A stretch of DNA of 11,856 nt from Euperipatoides rowelli (lineage: Eukaryota; Onychophora; Udeonychophora; Euonychophora; Peripatopsidae), in the NCBI GenBank assembly GCA_003024985.2, contig PXIH01S0032594.1. One strand, 5' to 3'. A model generated the notes under the pieces. That model did no database searches. It saw nothing but the letters and a program-made list of their open reading frames with translations, and was not told where the DNA came from. Both the position numbers and the translations under genes were made by a program. Shown here in pieces: positions 1 to 7,993 of the stretch (the stretch's first letter is position 1; each line of letters starts with the position of its first letter).

Positions 1-929
1 GGGCATTCTAGGGTTAAGAGAAAAAAAAAAACATTAAAACTGAAATCTATTATGAAATTCACATGCTAACATGTAACTTATAAAATATAAATCACAGAAA
101 GTAAATCTTTGTCAATCCAGATCACATGATGGAAAAATTGACAAGCTTTTTGTTACAAAATTTGTCAGTAAGAAATAAAAATCTACGGCTTAGAAATGTA
201 AAATAACTTCTATTTATTAAATTTTGACCTTAGATGACTTAGAAGTAAGATATCATTGCAATGATTTTTTTTTTTTTTTATACTACCTGAAATCAAACTC
301 GGAACTAAGCAAAGCCCAACTTCTGGTATTTGAAAGATACTTTACAGAAATTACAAGAATAAAGATTTTATTTTATTTGTTTATTTTATTTTTACAGTAA
401 AAATTAATAAAATGATGGAATAAATATATGAAATTAGAAAGATGAACTTACTTTTGTAATATAGAAAGTTGGGTTTAATTTTAAATTCATGACTAAGCTT
501 AGGCTAATCATTTAACATTATTAATCAAATCATCTAAAGCAAAGATTATTATATTTAGTGAGATTATTTTAATATTTATAACTCATTGTACAATCTTCAG
601 CTAGGAATATGTTGTAGGCCTAACTTACCTGCAAGTTAAGATTGCAACACGCATACCAACTCATTTTCAACTAAGTTGAGAAAAAATATATTCTATTAGG
701 TATTCATGCTTTCTTTAATTTACAATATTCAGATTTTAACTAGAGAATAATATGTAAGGAAAATCATCATCTTCTATGATCATAAGTCACATTTCTATCA
801 TGACTCATTCCATTTAATATTGTTTTTATTTATTTATTTATTATAAATCTTATAAAAAAATGTCAAAGTACATAAAGTTGGGTCTTTACTTTTAAAATTA
901 CATAGCTAATTGAGCAGTCGCTCCTTTTC
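1..929. other. AT-rich non-coding spacer with small palindromes
   Basis: No gene or recognisable element is visible in this stretch. It holds a perfect 14-bp palindrome, ATCATTGCAATGAT, at 252-265, immediately followed by a T15 tract (265-279). A 13-bp odd palindrome, TCAACTAAGTTGA, lies at 667-679, and a 6-bp-arm inverted repeat (TAACTT/AAGTTA) lies near 620-640. All frames are closed by frequent stops. It reads as intergenic or intronic DNA. Confidence 0.7.
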
Positions 930-934
930 AGGTA

Positions 935-986
935 GATTTTACTTTTGTGTTCCGCTGAGATTCAAGATGGTCACCCATTTCCAGAC
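935..986 (+). repeat. Left terminal inverted repeat of element A
   Basis: This arm pairs with 1728-1777. The conserved core is GATTTTACTTTTGTG followed by CCGCTGAGAT. The left copy has one extra T after GTGT. It is the likely transposase-recognised end. Confidence 0.7.
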
Positions 987-1057
987 GTGAATTATCGATA
1001 ACAAATGACATAGTGTCTGGATCTCAGGCTTAGCATTTTCATATACAGCACAAAAAC

Positions 1058-1167
1058 AGCCAATCAGAGGTTGGCTTGCATTGTATCTGTTTTGGACATG
1101 CATATATTGTTTTATTTTAGTACTGTACCAGGTATTTTAAAAATGGCTGGTTTGGACAATATTGGAG
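1058..1167 (+). other. Speculative CCAAT box plus short first coding exon inside element A
   Basis: CCAATCAG at 1060-1067 is a good match to the NF-Y CCAAT box. It sits in a 6-bp-arm inverted repeat (AGCCAA/TTGGCT). An ATG at 1143 in an AAAATGG context opens eight codons (M-A-G-L-D-N-I-G) plus one base, up to a possible splice donor GAG|GTTAGT at 1167/1168. Without splicing, a stop follows at once. There is no clear TATA element and I do not recognise the peptide. This could be a domesticated promoter or first exon, the 5' leader of a lost transposase gene, or chance. I would not annotate a gene on it. Confidence 0.12.
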
Positions 1168-1300
1168 GTTAGTTTTGTAATTTGATTTAATGTTTAAATT
1201 AGGATTTATTTATTTTGGAGATAGAGTTAGTATAATATTAAGTTTGGATTGTAAATGTGGTAGTTGAATAAAGCTAGTAATAAATTATTATGTGTAGGCT

Positions 1301-1460
1301 ATTTTACATTTTGATTATCCTAGGGTTGAAGCATAAGCTAGTGTATTCCCCACATAAGTGTATTTTACATTTAGATTACCTAGAGTTGGAACATTGTGTA
1401 TTTTTATGTTAGTGTATTTCACTCTTAGTTGGAGTTAGGGTTCAGGCAAAGGTTAGATAT
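1301..1460 (+). repeat. Degenerate tandem units (about 61 bp) and a copy of the fold-back arm shared with element B
   Basis: Two units start ATTTTACATT at 1301 and ATTTTACATTTAGATTACC at 1362; each continues with CTAG(G/A)GTTG(A/G)A. The second unit goes on to GGAGTTAGGGTTCAGGC and AAGGTTAG (about 1431-1456). The same series (ATTTTAC, TAGATTA, CCTAG, GGAGTTAGGGTT, AAGGTTAG) is read on the minus strand of 2954-3047 and in weaker form at 2691-2781. Elements A and B therefore share an internal module although their termini differ. Confidence 0.5.
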
Positions 1461-1535
1461 TTAATAAAACTTTAGAAGTGTCTCCGTTTTTTTATAAAAT
1501 CAGATGTAAATTTCAAATAATATATTTATTTTTAG

Positions 1536-1696
1536 TTTTAACATATTGAATGGTTATTAATGTTTTTTTTTCAATATTAATTAAATTCTTTGAACTTAAA
1601 AATGTGTGTAATTCATTAATCCATGCATTTCTAATTTTAAAGTATTGATTTGTTAATGAAAATAAAACTTATCAATAATCATTCAATATGTTAAAA
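1536..1696. repeat. 160-bp fold-back (long imperfect hairpin)
   Basis: The arm 1536-1561 (TTTTAACATATTGAATG then GTTATTAAT) matches the reverse complement of 1671-1696 at 24 of 26 positions. The pairing goes on inward at lower quality for about 40 more bases per side, through T-rich and AAATTCTTTGAAC-like sequence, and leaves a small loop near 1606-1625. Transcribed from either strand it would fold into one long stem. It lies inside element A and may be an older MITE nested in it. Confidence 0.65.
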
Positions 1697-1727
1697 TTAA
1701 GAATGGATTTATTTATCGGTACTTTGT

Positions 1728-1777
1728 GTCTGGCATCGGCGGACATCTTTTATCTCAGCGGACACAAAAGTAAAATC
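1728..1777 (-). repeat. Right terminal inverted repeat of element A
   Basis: Read on the minus strand this repeats the left arm at 935-986. The plus strand ends ATCTCAGCGGACACAAAAG then TAAAATC. The inner plus-strand words ACTTTGTGTC (1720-1729) also resemble the terminus of the piggyBac-like end at 5881, which may be chance or a shared subterminal motif. Confidence 0.7.
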
Positions 1778-1790
1778 GCCCCTCCTTCTC

Positions 1791-2034
1791 TTTACAAATT
1801 TGAGCCCTTGGGAGCAAGAGTGGTGCAGGACATTCCCCACCCCTTTTTTTGAGTTAGCATCTAAAATACACTGTATATATTTACCTTCATTCTATCTTGT
1901 GCGTAAATAGTGTGACTTTAATTTCATTATTTTGCCACTAAGAGGCAGTGATGTCTAGAAGTAACCAATTGAATAACATAGAGTGATTTTACTTTAAGGT
2001 TCATTTACCATACATAAACTAAGATTTTTGACTT
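1791..2034. other. Spacer between element A and the tandem duplication
   Basis: This is non-coding. The first 70 bases are less AT-rich (GAGCCCTTGGGAGCAAGAG, then CCCCACCCC) than the surroundings. I recognise no element or gene in it. Confidence 0.6.
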
Positions 2035-2199
2035 ACACCAATATTGCTCTCAACAGCTCGTTTTTGGCACAAGAAGGCTTGTCACAGCCAAAGGCCACCA
2101 TTTTCTTTTTAAAATAAAGCTAAAACATGTTAAAATAACTACATTGAAATTAATTTTTTTATAGTGAAACACAATGAGCTTGGAACGATGTTTCTGGTA

Positions 2200-2394
2200 A
2201 TTTGATCCAAGGCCATAGCTAGGACATAGGGCATCGTAAATGCAAGATAGGGCATCGTAAATTACAAGTTTTTTTTTTTTTTTGATGAGCTTTTTTTTTT
2301 TGGTTGCTAAGCTTTTTCGACACTTTTTAATTTTTACCCTCTGATTATTTCACCTCTTTCTTATCATTGATAGGTTGAGCATAATAGTAGGAGC
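2200..2394 (+). mobile_element. Duplicated left junction and first 187 bp of element B
   Basis: Copy 1 of the tandem duplication carries the left target site ATTTGATC (2200-2207) and the left terminus CAAGGCCATAGCTAGG (from 2208), up to the duplication join. It has no right end of its own and is a by-product of the duplication, not a separate insertion. Confidence 0.8.
2226..2262 (+). repeat. 21-bp-spaced direct repeats in the left end of element B (copy 1)
   Basis: ATAGGGCATCGTAAAT occurs at 2226-2241 and again at 2247-2262, 21 bp apart. The same pair occurs at 2586-2601 and 2607-2622 in copy 2. Short subterminal direct repeats about two helical turns apart are typical of transposase-binding ends; that role is inferred here. 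Confidence 0.7.
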
Positions 2395-2567
2395 ACACCA
2401 ATATTGCTCTCAACAGCTCGTTTTTGGCACAAGAAGGCTTGTCACAGCCAAAGGCCACCATTTTCTTTTTAAAATAAAGCTAAAACATGTTAAAATAACT
2501 ACATTGAAATTAATTTTTTTATAGTGAAACACAATGAGCTTGGAACGATGTTTCTGGTAATTTGATC

Positions 2568-3413
2568 CAAGGCCATAGCTAGGACATAGGGCATCGTAAA
2601 TGCAAGATAGGGCATCGTAAATTACAAGTTTTTTTTTTTTTTTGATGAGCTTTTTTTTTTTGGTTGCTAAGCTTTTTCGACACTTTTTAATTTTTACCCT
2701 CTGATTATTTCACCTCTTTCTTATCATTGATAGGTTGAGCATAATAGTAGGAGCAGGGTTCAGGGTAAGGTTAGGACTGTAGAAATAAAATAAGGCTGCC
2801 ATCCATTTAAATCATAAGAAATTAATAAATGTTTGGGATTATAGCAGCCATATTTAAAAAATTAAATAAGAGTGTAAAATTTTAATACGAGAGCCTAGAA
2901 ACGGGTGACACTAAGTCCCATTCACTGTATTAATAGCAACATTATTTTAAATTTACAGTCCTAACCTTACCTTTACCATTAACCCTAACTCCTATTATGT
3001 ATTAAACCCATGATGCCCCTACCCTAGGATAATCTAGAGGTAAAATAATCCTTTTTTGATCAATTTTGATAATTTGGAGCTACTTCCGGCCTTTTAGCAC
3101 ATATGACTGAAATAGATGCACAATGTTAAAATGTGGTAAAATGGGAATTTGTGACACCCGCTTTTAGGTACTCCAAATTTTAATTAATGATATTTTTCTA
3201 TTTTTCTAAAATTTAAATATAAATTAAAAATATATACATAAAACTTATTTTTAGATAATAATTCATTCAAATTACATAAGTTTTAGGCATAAGAATTAAG
3301 AATTTGATTATTTAAAAATTAGGGGGGAGGGGACTTAAAAAGATCCCTTTTTTAATGTAGGCCATGGACATTGTAAAGGTAGGGGGGCATTGCCCCCTTT
3401 ATCTATGGCCCTG
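2568..3413. mobile_element. Element B: non-autonomous hAT-like transposon with exact 8-bp target duplication
   Basis: The left end reads CAAGGCCATAGCTAGG (2568-2583). The reverse complement of the right end reads CAGGGCCATAGATAAA (3398-3413), giving 12 of 16 matches, and both ends have CA...TG termini. The flanks carry exact 8-bp copies of ATTTGATC at 2560-2567 and 3414-3421. The right end has an AGGGGGGCATTGCCCCC tract (3382-3398) just inside it, and the left end has 21-bp-spaced repeats. The 846-bp interior has no transposase frame but contains a fold-back (2691-3047). CA/TG ends with an 8-bp duplication point to hAT-type mobilisation; other 8-bp families cannot be excluded. The 360-bp tandem duplication crosses its left boundary, so a second copy of that junction lies upstream. 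Confidence 0.8.
2691..3047. repeat. Internal fold-back of element B
   Basis: The left arm (2691-2781) and right arm (2954-3047) are inverted copies. The inner 18 bp are perfect: GGTAAGGTTAGGACTGTA at 2764-2781 against TACAGTCCTAACCTTACC at 2954-2971. Outward the match continues with gaps: AGGGTT, TAGGAG, ATAATA, then CTCT(A)GATTAT and TTTTACC. The match also decays inward for about 20 bases. The arms resemble the 1361-1460 segment of element A, so this may be a MITE nested in element B or a module used by both. Confidence 0.75.
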
Positions 3414-3421
3414 ATTTGATC

Positions 3422-5876
3422 TTACCTAACGCTTCTTACTATTGTTGTATTTTACATTTGTAAAAGCAGTATAAAAAAAACTATGGAGAAACAGAAATTT
3501 TCAAAATTAGAGCTAAATTGTTAACTTTCTTGATGGAAAAATAATTTTATATTCTAAATAATCATTCTTCTGGTAGCAATCCTATTTTTTTGGAGGACAG
3601 AATGGATTTAGGACTATTTCACTCATTTCTTTCATTTGAAATTATAAATAGCTGGAGGAAGCAAATTTTGTTTCGTTTTGCACAGTATATTAAAACTATA
3701 CTCCATCATGTAATTTAATTAATTAGTGATTATATTCTATAAATAACCAGAGTCAGTTTCTAACTTCAATCAAGAGGGCTAGCCATATTTAATGATTTAG
3801 GATATTTAACACCATTATAAAGATAATTTAAAAAAAAAAATCAAATACAAATCATGAATAAAAGAAATATGAGTTATTAAAAAAATATTTATGCTTTAAA
3901 ATATTTTTTTAAAATGAAACCAATGATTCATGATAAGAATGATGTAAACATTGTGTAAAATCATAACAATTTTGCCAAAAAGAGGAACAAAAATGATTTG
4001 AATTACATTTTCACATTTATAACTTTTATCATAATGATAAATAAGAATATAATGAAAGATAACCATAATAATTCATTAGTTTAGGAATTTATCTCCTTTC
4101 ACATATTTTTTAAAATGACGTTATATACAATATTTGACAAATTGAAAATTAAATTCCAAGACAAGAAAAATATTTCATCAGGATTTAAGATCAAACTTTG
4201 ATTTATAAATTACAGAAAGGTCACACTATAAAAAGTATTAAACTGAACAGAGAGCAGACAGATAGAAAATTGGAGAAGAAAAAAACGCACCTAAACTATT
4301 TTAAACAAAAAGTTAATTTATAACTAATTGCTGTTAAACAATAGTAAAATAAACAAGTCACAAGATCTTAAAGATAACATTATTTTAATTAACAAAAAAA
4401 TAATAATTTTACACTTGATTTTTAAGTAAAAGAAAAAATCAAGACAGAAAAAACATCCTCCATCTCCATCATGACTTAGCATATTATTCATGTTGCAGCA
4501 GAGGGGTTTTCCTTTTTTTTCAAGTTTAATAATTCTAACTGGTTTAAATGGATTACTATTTAAAAAAAAAAAACAGAAAACTCTCAAATATTTTTTTTAG
4601 ATTGACAAATGATAAAATGCAACTTCATAATGTTAATGAAAAAAAAATGAAATGTAGAATATAAACCAATTTAAATGATAAGCATAATCTTCTATTCCAC
4701 AAAGGTCAAATTATAAAAAGTAACAGACTAAATAGTAAATTAAGTGTTGAAGAGATTAAAAGCAGGGATAAGATTAAACATGAAGTGTAAATTAAAATAT
4801 GTAATCAATTAACGTTTCACAAATTACAATGATAAGAAGGTCTTATTAAGTTAAATTCAGAAATGTACCATCTAAGAACTGTAGTTCTTAATTGTTTTGT
4901 TTATACAATCCTTCATATAGAAAAAAAAGAACATCTTATAGTACTTAATCCTTCTAATGAAAATATAACATTTACATGTCTAACCTAATGAAATAAAAGC
5001 AATTTACAAAGAATTGTAATGTTAAAATGGCTTTTAAGCTCTTGATTCCAATCCAAACAAATTTGTGTGCTTCCATACTTATTATTCTAATATTTTTATT
5101 TCTATTTTGTGTTTTATTATTCAGATTTAGTTTGCTTATTCCGCAATCTCAAATAAAATTTCTGGTTGTCTTATCATCAATTACTATATTCATTCAGCAC
5201 TTTCATACTTTTTGAAAACTAGCATCATCTGATCCATGGTCCTAAGAAGAAAGAAAAATCCCATGATTTAGATGTATATAGGCCTATTACACAATAATTT
5301 ATCATAACTGCATGATATCGTTGATATAAAAAAAATTCATAATAAATTAATACCAATCAGTTTTAATTTTGAGCAATTTATCGTCTTATTACAACATTTA
5401 ATAAAAACAAGGATACAGTATCAATAATACAAAACAAAAGAAAACAACCCTCATCAAACACTACTACCCAAGCCAATAACAACAAACTCTTGTTTAAAAT
5501 CAAAATTACAAACATTGTGATATCACACGTATAGGGTCATGGGATCAATGGGAAATTTTATATATTTAATCAATTCAAACTTGAAACCAATTACATCTTT
5601 ATTTTCAAATAATTTCTAGGCAAAACATTTCAAGTCCAAACATTACGATTAGTAAAAAAGTTACTTCTAACTAATGTTCTTCTATATTTTATTTTTAAAA
5701 TATAGACATTTCCTCTGATATTTAATCTATTATCAATTTCAAACAAAGTTTTGTCATTAATATTTACTATTATTTTCTTAAACATATTTAAAATGACAAT
5801 TTAAACCAATTTTTAATAGTGGGTGAGAAGATCAAGTTTGGATAATCTTTCTTCATATGGTAAACTAAAAAAACCC
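3422..5876. other. Long AT-rich spacer, no gene seen
   Basis: All frames are closed or low-complexity. The open frames at 4324-4587 (minus) and 5027-5215 (plus) translate to hydrophobic, F/I/L/K-rich strings expected from AT-rich DNA, with no motif. Small features are a hairpin at 3879-3910 and a diverged 22-bp repeat pair (AAAGGTCA...TATAAAAAGTA) at 4216-4237 and 4701-4722, identical at 20 of 22 bases. It could be intron or intergenic DNA. Confidence 0.7.
3879..3910. repeat. Perfect 11-bp inverted repeat
   Basis: AAAAAAATATT at 3879-3889 pairs with AATATTTTTTT at 3900-3910 across a 10-base loop. With pure A/T content this is easily reached by chance in such DNA. Confidence 0.6.
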
Positions 5877-5958
5877 TTAACACTTTGTGTCCGATGCCTG
5901 ATATACCTCGGGCATTGTTATAAAGACGCGAATCCTATGACCGAGATAGATCGGTCAT
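5877..5958 (+). mobile_element. One end of a piggyBac-like MITE: TTAA plus paired palindromes
   Basis: TTAA at 5877-5880 is followed by CACTTTGTGTCCGATGCC, resembling piggyBac-type termini (TTAA target, CCCTTTG-like start). Inside lie two 22-bp palindromes of the same build, 8-bp arms and a 6-base loop. The first, at 5894-5915, pairs ATGCCTGA with TCGGGCAT (7 of 8). The second, at 5937-5958, pairs ATGACCGA with TCGGTCAT (8 of 8). This patch is clearly richer in G+C and CpG than its surroundings. I could not find the opposite terminus, so the inner boundary is unknown and the element is probably truncated or its other end too diverged to see. The family call rests on the TTAA and the terminus alone. 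Confidence 0.55.
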
Positions 5959-7333
5959 TCAGTTAGCTCGCATATTTATTTTTAGCAAACGCATACACTT
6001 TTAATCGTTATAGTATTGTTCTATAGTTATGTCACTTTAATAGATGACAGTTGAATTATTTTTAATGATGTATTTATAATTTTTCATGTGTTTAATGAGT
6101 TGCATAATTTTACTTGTTTTCCTGGCTGGTTTTGATAATGGCAAGTAATAGCTTCCAAGTAGCCTACATCAAGATTTTCTTTATGAAAAAAAAAAAAACA
6201 TTTATGCGGAAGGCAGAATTTCAGTAACGTAAGTTCAAGTTTATATACAATAAATAATTCTATAGACTCTTGTATTGGCTGGATATTGTAAAACAATCAT
6301 TTACTGCAAATAGTAGCATACAGCATGCATCCGAGAATAAATCCTGATTATAATAATTATTTCTGTGATCTATTTTCAAAAAAGAAACCAGAGATATTAA
6401 AAGAGAGTACTTTTGTGTTTTTTAAAAATTTGGCCCATTATCAAATTTTTTTTTTAATAAAGCCAGAGACTTAATTTTTTTTCCCACTAATAAACAACTA
6501 ATTATTGTTAAGAATATCAAGAATAAAAATGATTTAAACTAAATTAAAGGAACAACAATTTTTTTACAAACGGCTTAAATTATGTAGTCTGGAGAGCTTC
6601 CCAAGTAAAAAAAATGTTAGTACAGAAAGTGTTCATATGTTTTGTAAGGTATATAAAAACATTCTCCTGTGTAAGATTTCTCTTTTATTTTTAAACACTA
6701 TTGATGTAGCACAATATTCCAATAATGGATGTACAAATGACAAATAAAATATTCTAAAAGCATATAAGTCTAAATTTTTACAATTCTTTTTTTTTTTTAT
6801 GTATAGTTTTATATTATTGGAAACATTTTTACACAGTTGTTTTTAAATGTATTTGAATTATTATTTTTTATGACATGCAAATAATCTTAGATTTAAAAAA
6901 AAATATGGCACACAAACATTTTTAAAGAGAAAGATATAATGAGTACTAGTTCCCTGTGGCCTAACTTCCACTGCATGCTTATAATTGTAAGTAGGTAGTA
7001 ATTTTTTTATTTAAATGTTATAATGGTCATTCTATATAATGGATTCATAAGGTTTCACATACACATTTCTCTCAATATACTGTATCTAATTACAATGCAC
7101 TCACACACAAACATTATAGTAATAATACAGAAATAAACATCTAATCCATAAACAAATCATTTTAGTTATCTATTTTGACAATAGGTGAAGTCTCTTACTT
7201 TGTTGAAATTAGAACTGGAAACATGAAATCAATAACAGAAAGTCTTACATATCTGATTCACAGTAAAGGAATACTTGATACCTTGCAGAACTAAAAGCTG
7301 AAGGAAGATTTGTTTGCCTTGATTAGTCTAAAC
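5959..7333. other. AT-rich spacer, no gene seen
   Basis: The first part may be the interior of the piggyBac-like element, but nothing marks its end. The open frame at 6084-6296 (minus) has no recognisable motif and reads through an A12 run (6186-6197). The rest holds only T and A homopolymers and scattered stops in all frames. Confidence 0.65.
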
Positions 7334-7510
7334 CAGTGTTTCTCAATGGGAGTGAAACTGCCTCCTAGGGGGAGTTTTAAAATGTTTGGGTGCCCTGGAT
7401 CAATTGCATTGTTGAGGGGGGGGGGGATATTGTTTAGGGAGGACGTTAGAATATATTTAGTTTTTATTGCAACTAGAATATTTTTTTCTAAATATTGTAT
7501 ATTTAATCCA
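7334..7510 (+). mobile_element. Left-end fragment of a hAT-type element
   Basis: CAGTGTTTCTCAATGGGAG at 7334 is a typical hAT-type terminus (CAGTG...TTCTCAA). It is followed by a G-rich segment: TGCCTCCTAGGGGGAG (a GC-rich near-palindrome) and a G11 run at 7416-7426. The preceding octamer GTCTAAAC (7326-7333) fits the hAT target preference nTnnnnAn. No matching right terminus or second GTCTAAAC is visible downstream. The element is probably cut off at or within the microsatellite, and the 3' limit given is approximate. An open frame at 7310-7600 across it is not a gene: it ends in a poly-asparagine tail from the AAT repeat. Confidence 0.6.
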
Positions 7511-7516
7511 GGTATG

Positions 7517-7523
7517 TATAATA

Positions 7524-7584
<61 letters not shown>

Positions 7585-7746
7585 AGATTACCTATACTGA
7601 TACTGATCATCATCATCATCATAATAATAATAATGATAAAGATATAGATAAGGATGATGATGATAATGATAATGATGATTATATTGATGTTGACAATAAC
7701 GATAATGATATTGATATTGATAATGATATTGACACTGATACTGATT
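7517..7746 (+). repeat. Compound AAT / ATC / GAT microsatellite
   Basis: An uninterrupted (TAA)n runs from 7528 to 7583 (56 bp). After a 22-base break (ATACAGATTACC and ATACTGATACTG-like) come (ATC)5 at 7606-7620 and (ATA)n at 7621-7633. Then follows a cryptic array of GAT, AAT and GATATT units to 7746. The period of three is kept throughout, so several frames stay open (poly-Asn, poly-Ile, Asp/Asn-rich, and His/Tyr-rich on the minus strand). These are translation artefacts of a three-base repeat. Confidence 0.95.
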
Positions 7747-7915
7747 AATGGTTGGTTTATTACTTATAGACAATCATAAGCAGAAAAATAAGCTACTTCA
7801 TAATCAAAATTATTAAAGTTAATCCATCTTAGCTGCTATTTTTTTTTAAAAAAAAACCTTGCACAAAATATGAAATTTTTTAAGAATTATATATTCAGTG
7901 ATATTGGTGGAATGT

Positions 7916-7993
7916 ACTATGAATTACGACTGGTTAATTATAATAAAATTTTCATTAAAGTTTTAGTATAATTAACCAATAGTAATTCATAGT
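7916..7993. repeat. 78-bp hairpin with 27-bp stem (pre-miRNA-sized)
   Basis: The arm 7916-7942 (ACTATGAATTAC then GACTGGTTAATTATA) pairs with 7967-7993 at 25 of 27 positions across a 24-base loop. On a minus-strand transcript one of the two mismatches becomes a G-U pair. The stem ends sharply on both sides. Its size fits an animal microRNA precursor, but it equally fits a minimal MITE remnant. No flanking duplication is visible. Confidence 0.7.

Larger units (their letters stand above)
930..1781. mobile_element. Element A: non-autonomous DNA transposon (MITE-like) with about 50-bp terminal inverted repeats
   Basis: The left end (935-986) starts GATTTTACTTTTGTG and continues TTCCGCTGAGAT, reaching AGATGG and then CCAGAC. 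The reverse complement of 1728-1777 starts GATTTTACTTTTGTG and continues TCCGCTGAGATA, reaching AGATG and then GCCAGAC. The match is roughly three quarters or better over about 50 bp with single-base gaps, and it weakens further in (CGATAA at about 995-1001 and 1713-1718). Just outside lie CTCCTTTTC (921-929) and CTCCTTCTC (1782-1790), which agree at 8 of 9 bases and would be the target site duplication. The total is about 850 bp with no transposase frame, so it would depend on an enzyme supplied elsewhere. An 8-9 bp duplication fits hAT or Mutator-like families; the termini alone do not let me choose. The exact boundary is uncertain by a few bases because the duplication is pyrimidine-rich. 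Confidence 0.62.
2035..2755 (+). repeat. Perfect 360-bp tandem duplication (2 copies)
   Basis: Bases 2035-2395 and 2395-2755 are identical at every position, with an offset of exactly 360. The identity includes two long T tracts in each copy. It stops sharply: T at 2034 against C at 2394, and C at 2396 against G at 2756. The unit starts in the flank left of element B and ends about 188 bp inside it, so the junction is not an element boundary. No microhomology longer than one base is visible at the join. Perfect identity in homopolymer tracts means either a very recent event or an assembly artefact. Confidence 0.97.

Noticed and set aside
2756-3000. Telomere-like words (GGGTTAGGG / CCCTAA related)
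   Set aside because: They are part of the fold-back arms of element B and are not a tandem hexamer array.
4324-4587. 87-codon minus-strand frame
   Set aside because: F/L/I/K-rich translation of homopolymer-rich DNA, with no recognisable domain or gene context.
5027-5215. 62-codon plus-strand frame with a hydrophobic stretch that resembles a membrane segment
   Set aside because: AT-rich DNA yields Phe/Ile/Leu runs by chance; there is no motif, transcript signal or second exon.
6084-6296. 70-codon minus-strand frame
   Set aside because: It reads through an A12 run and has no recognisable feature.
7606-7746. CRISPR-like regular array
   Set aside because: The period is three bases with no spacers; it is a microsatellite in eukaryotic DNA.
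7310-7773. Three overlapping open frames rich in Asn, Ile, Asp or Tyr/His
   Set aside because: They stay open because of the three-base AAT/ATC/GAT repeat and would be low-complexity translations.
7839-7856. T9A9 palindrome as a terminator or origin
   Set aside because: Simple A/T runs are everywhere in this window, and nothing nearby supports such a role.
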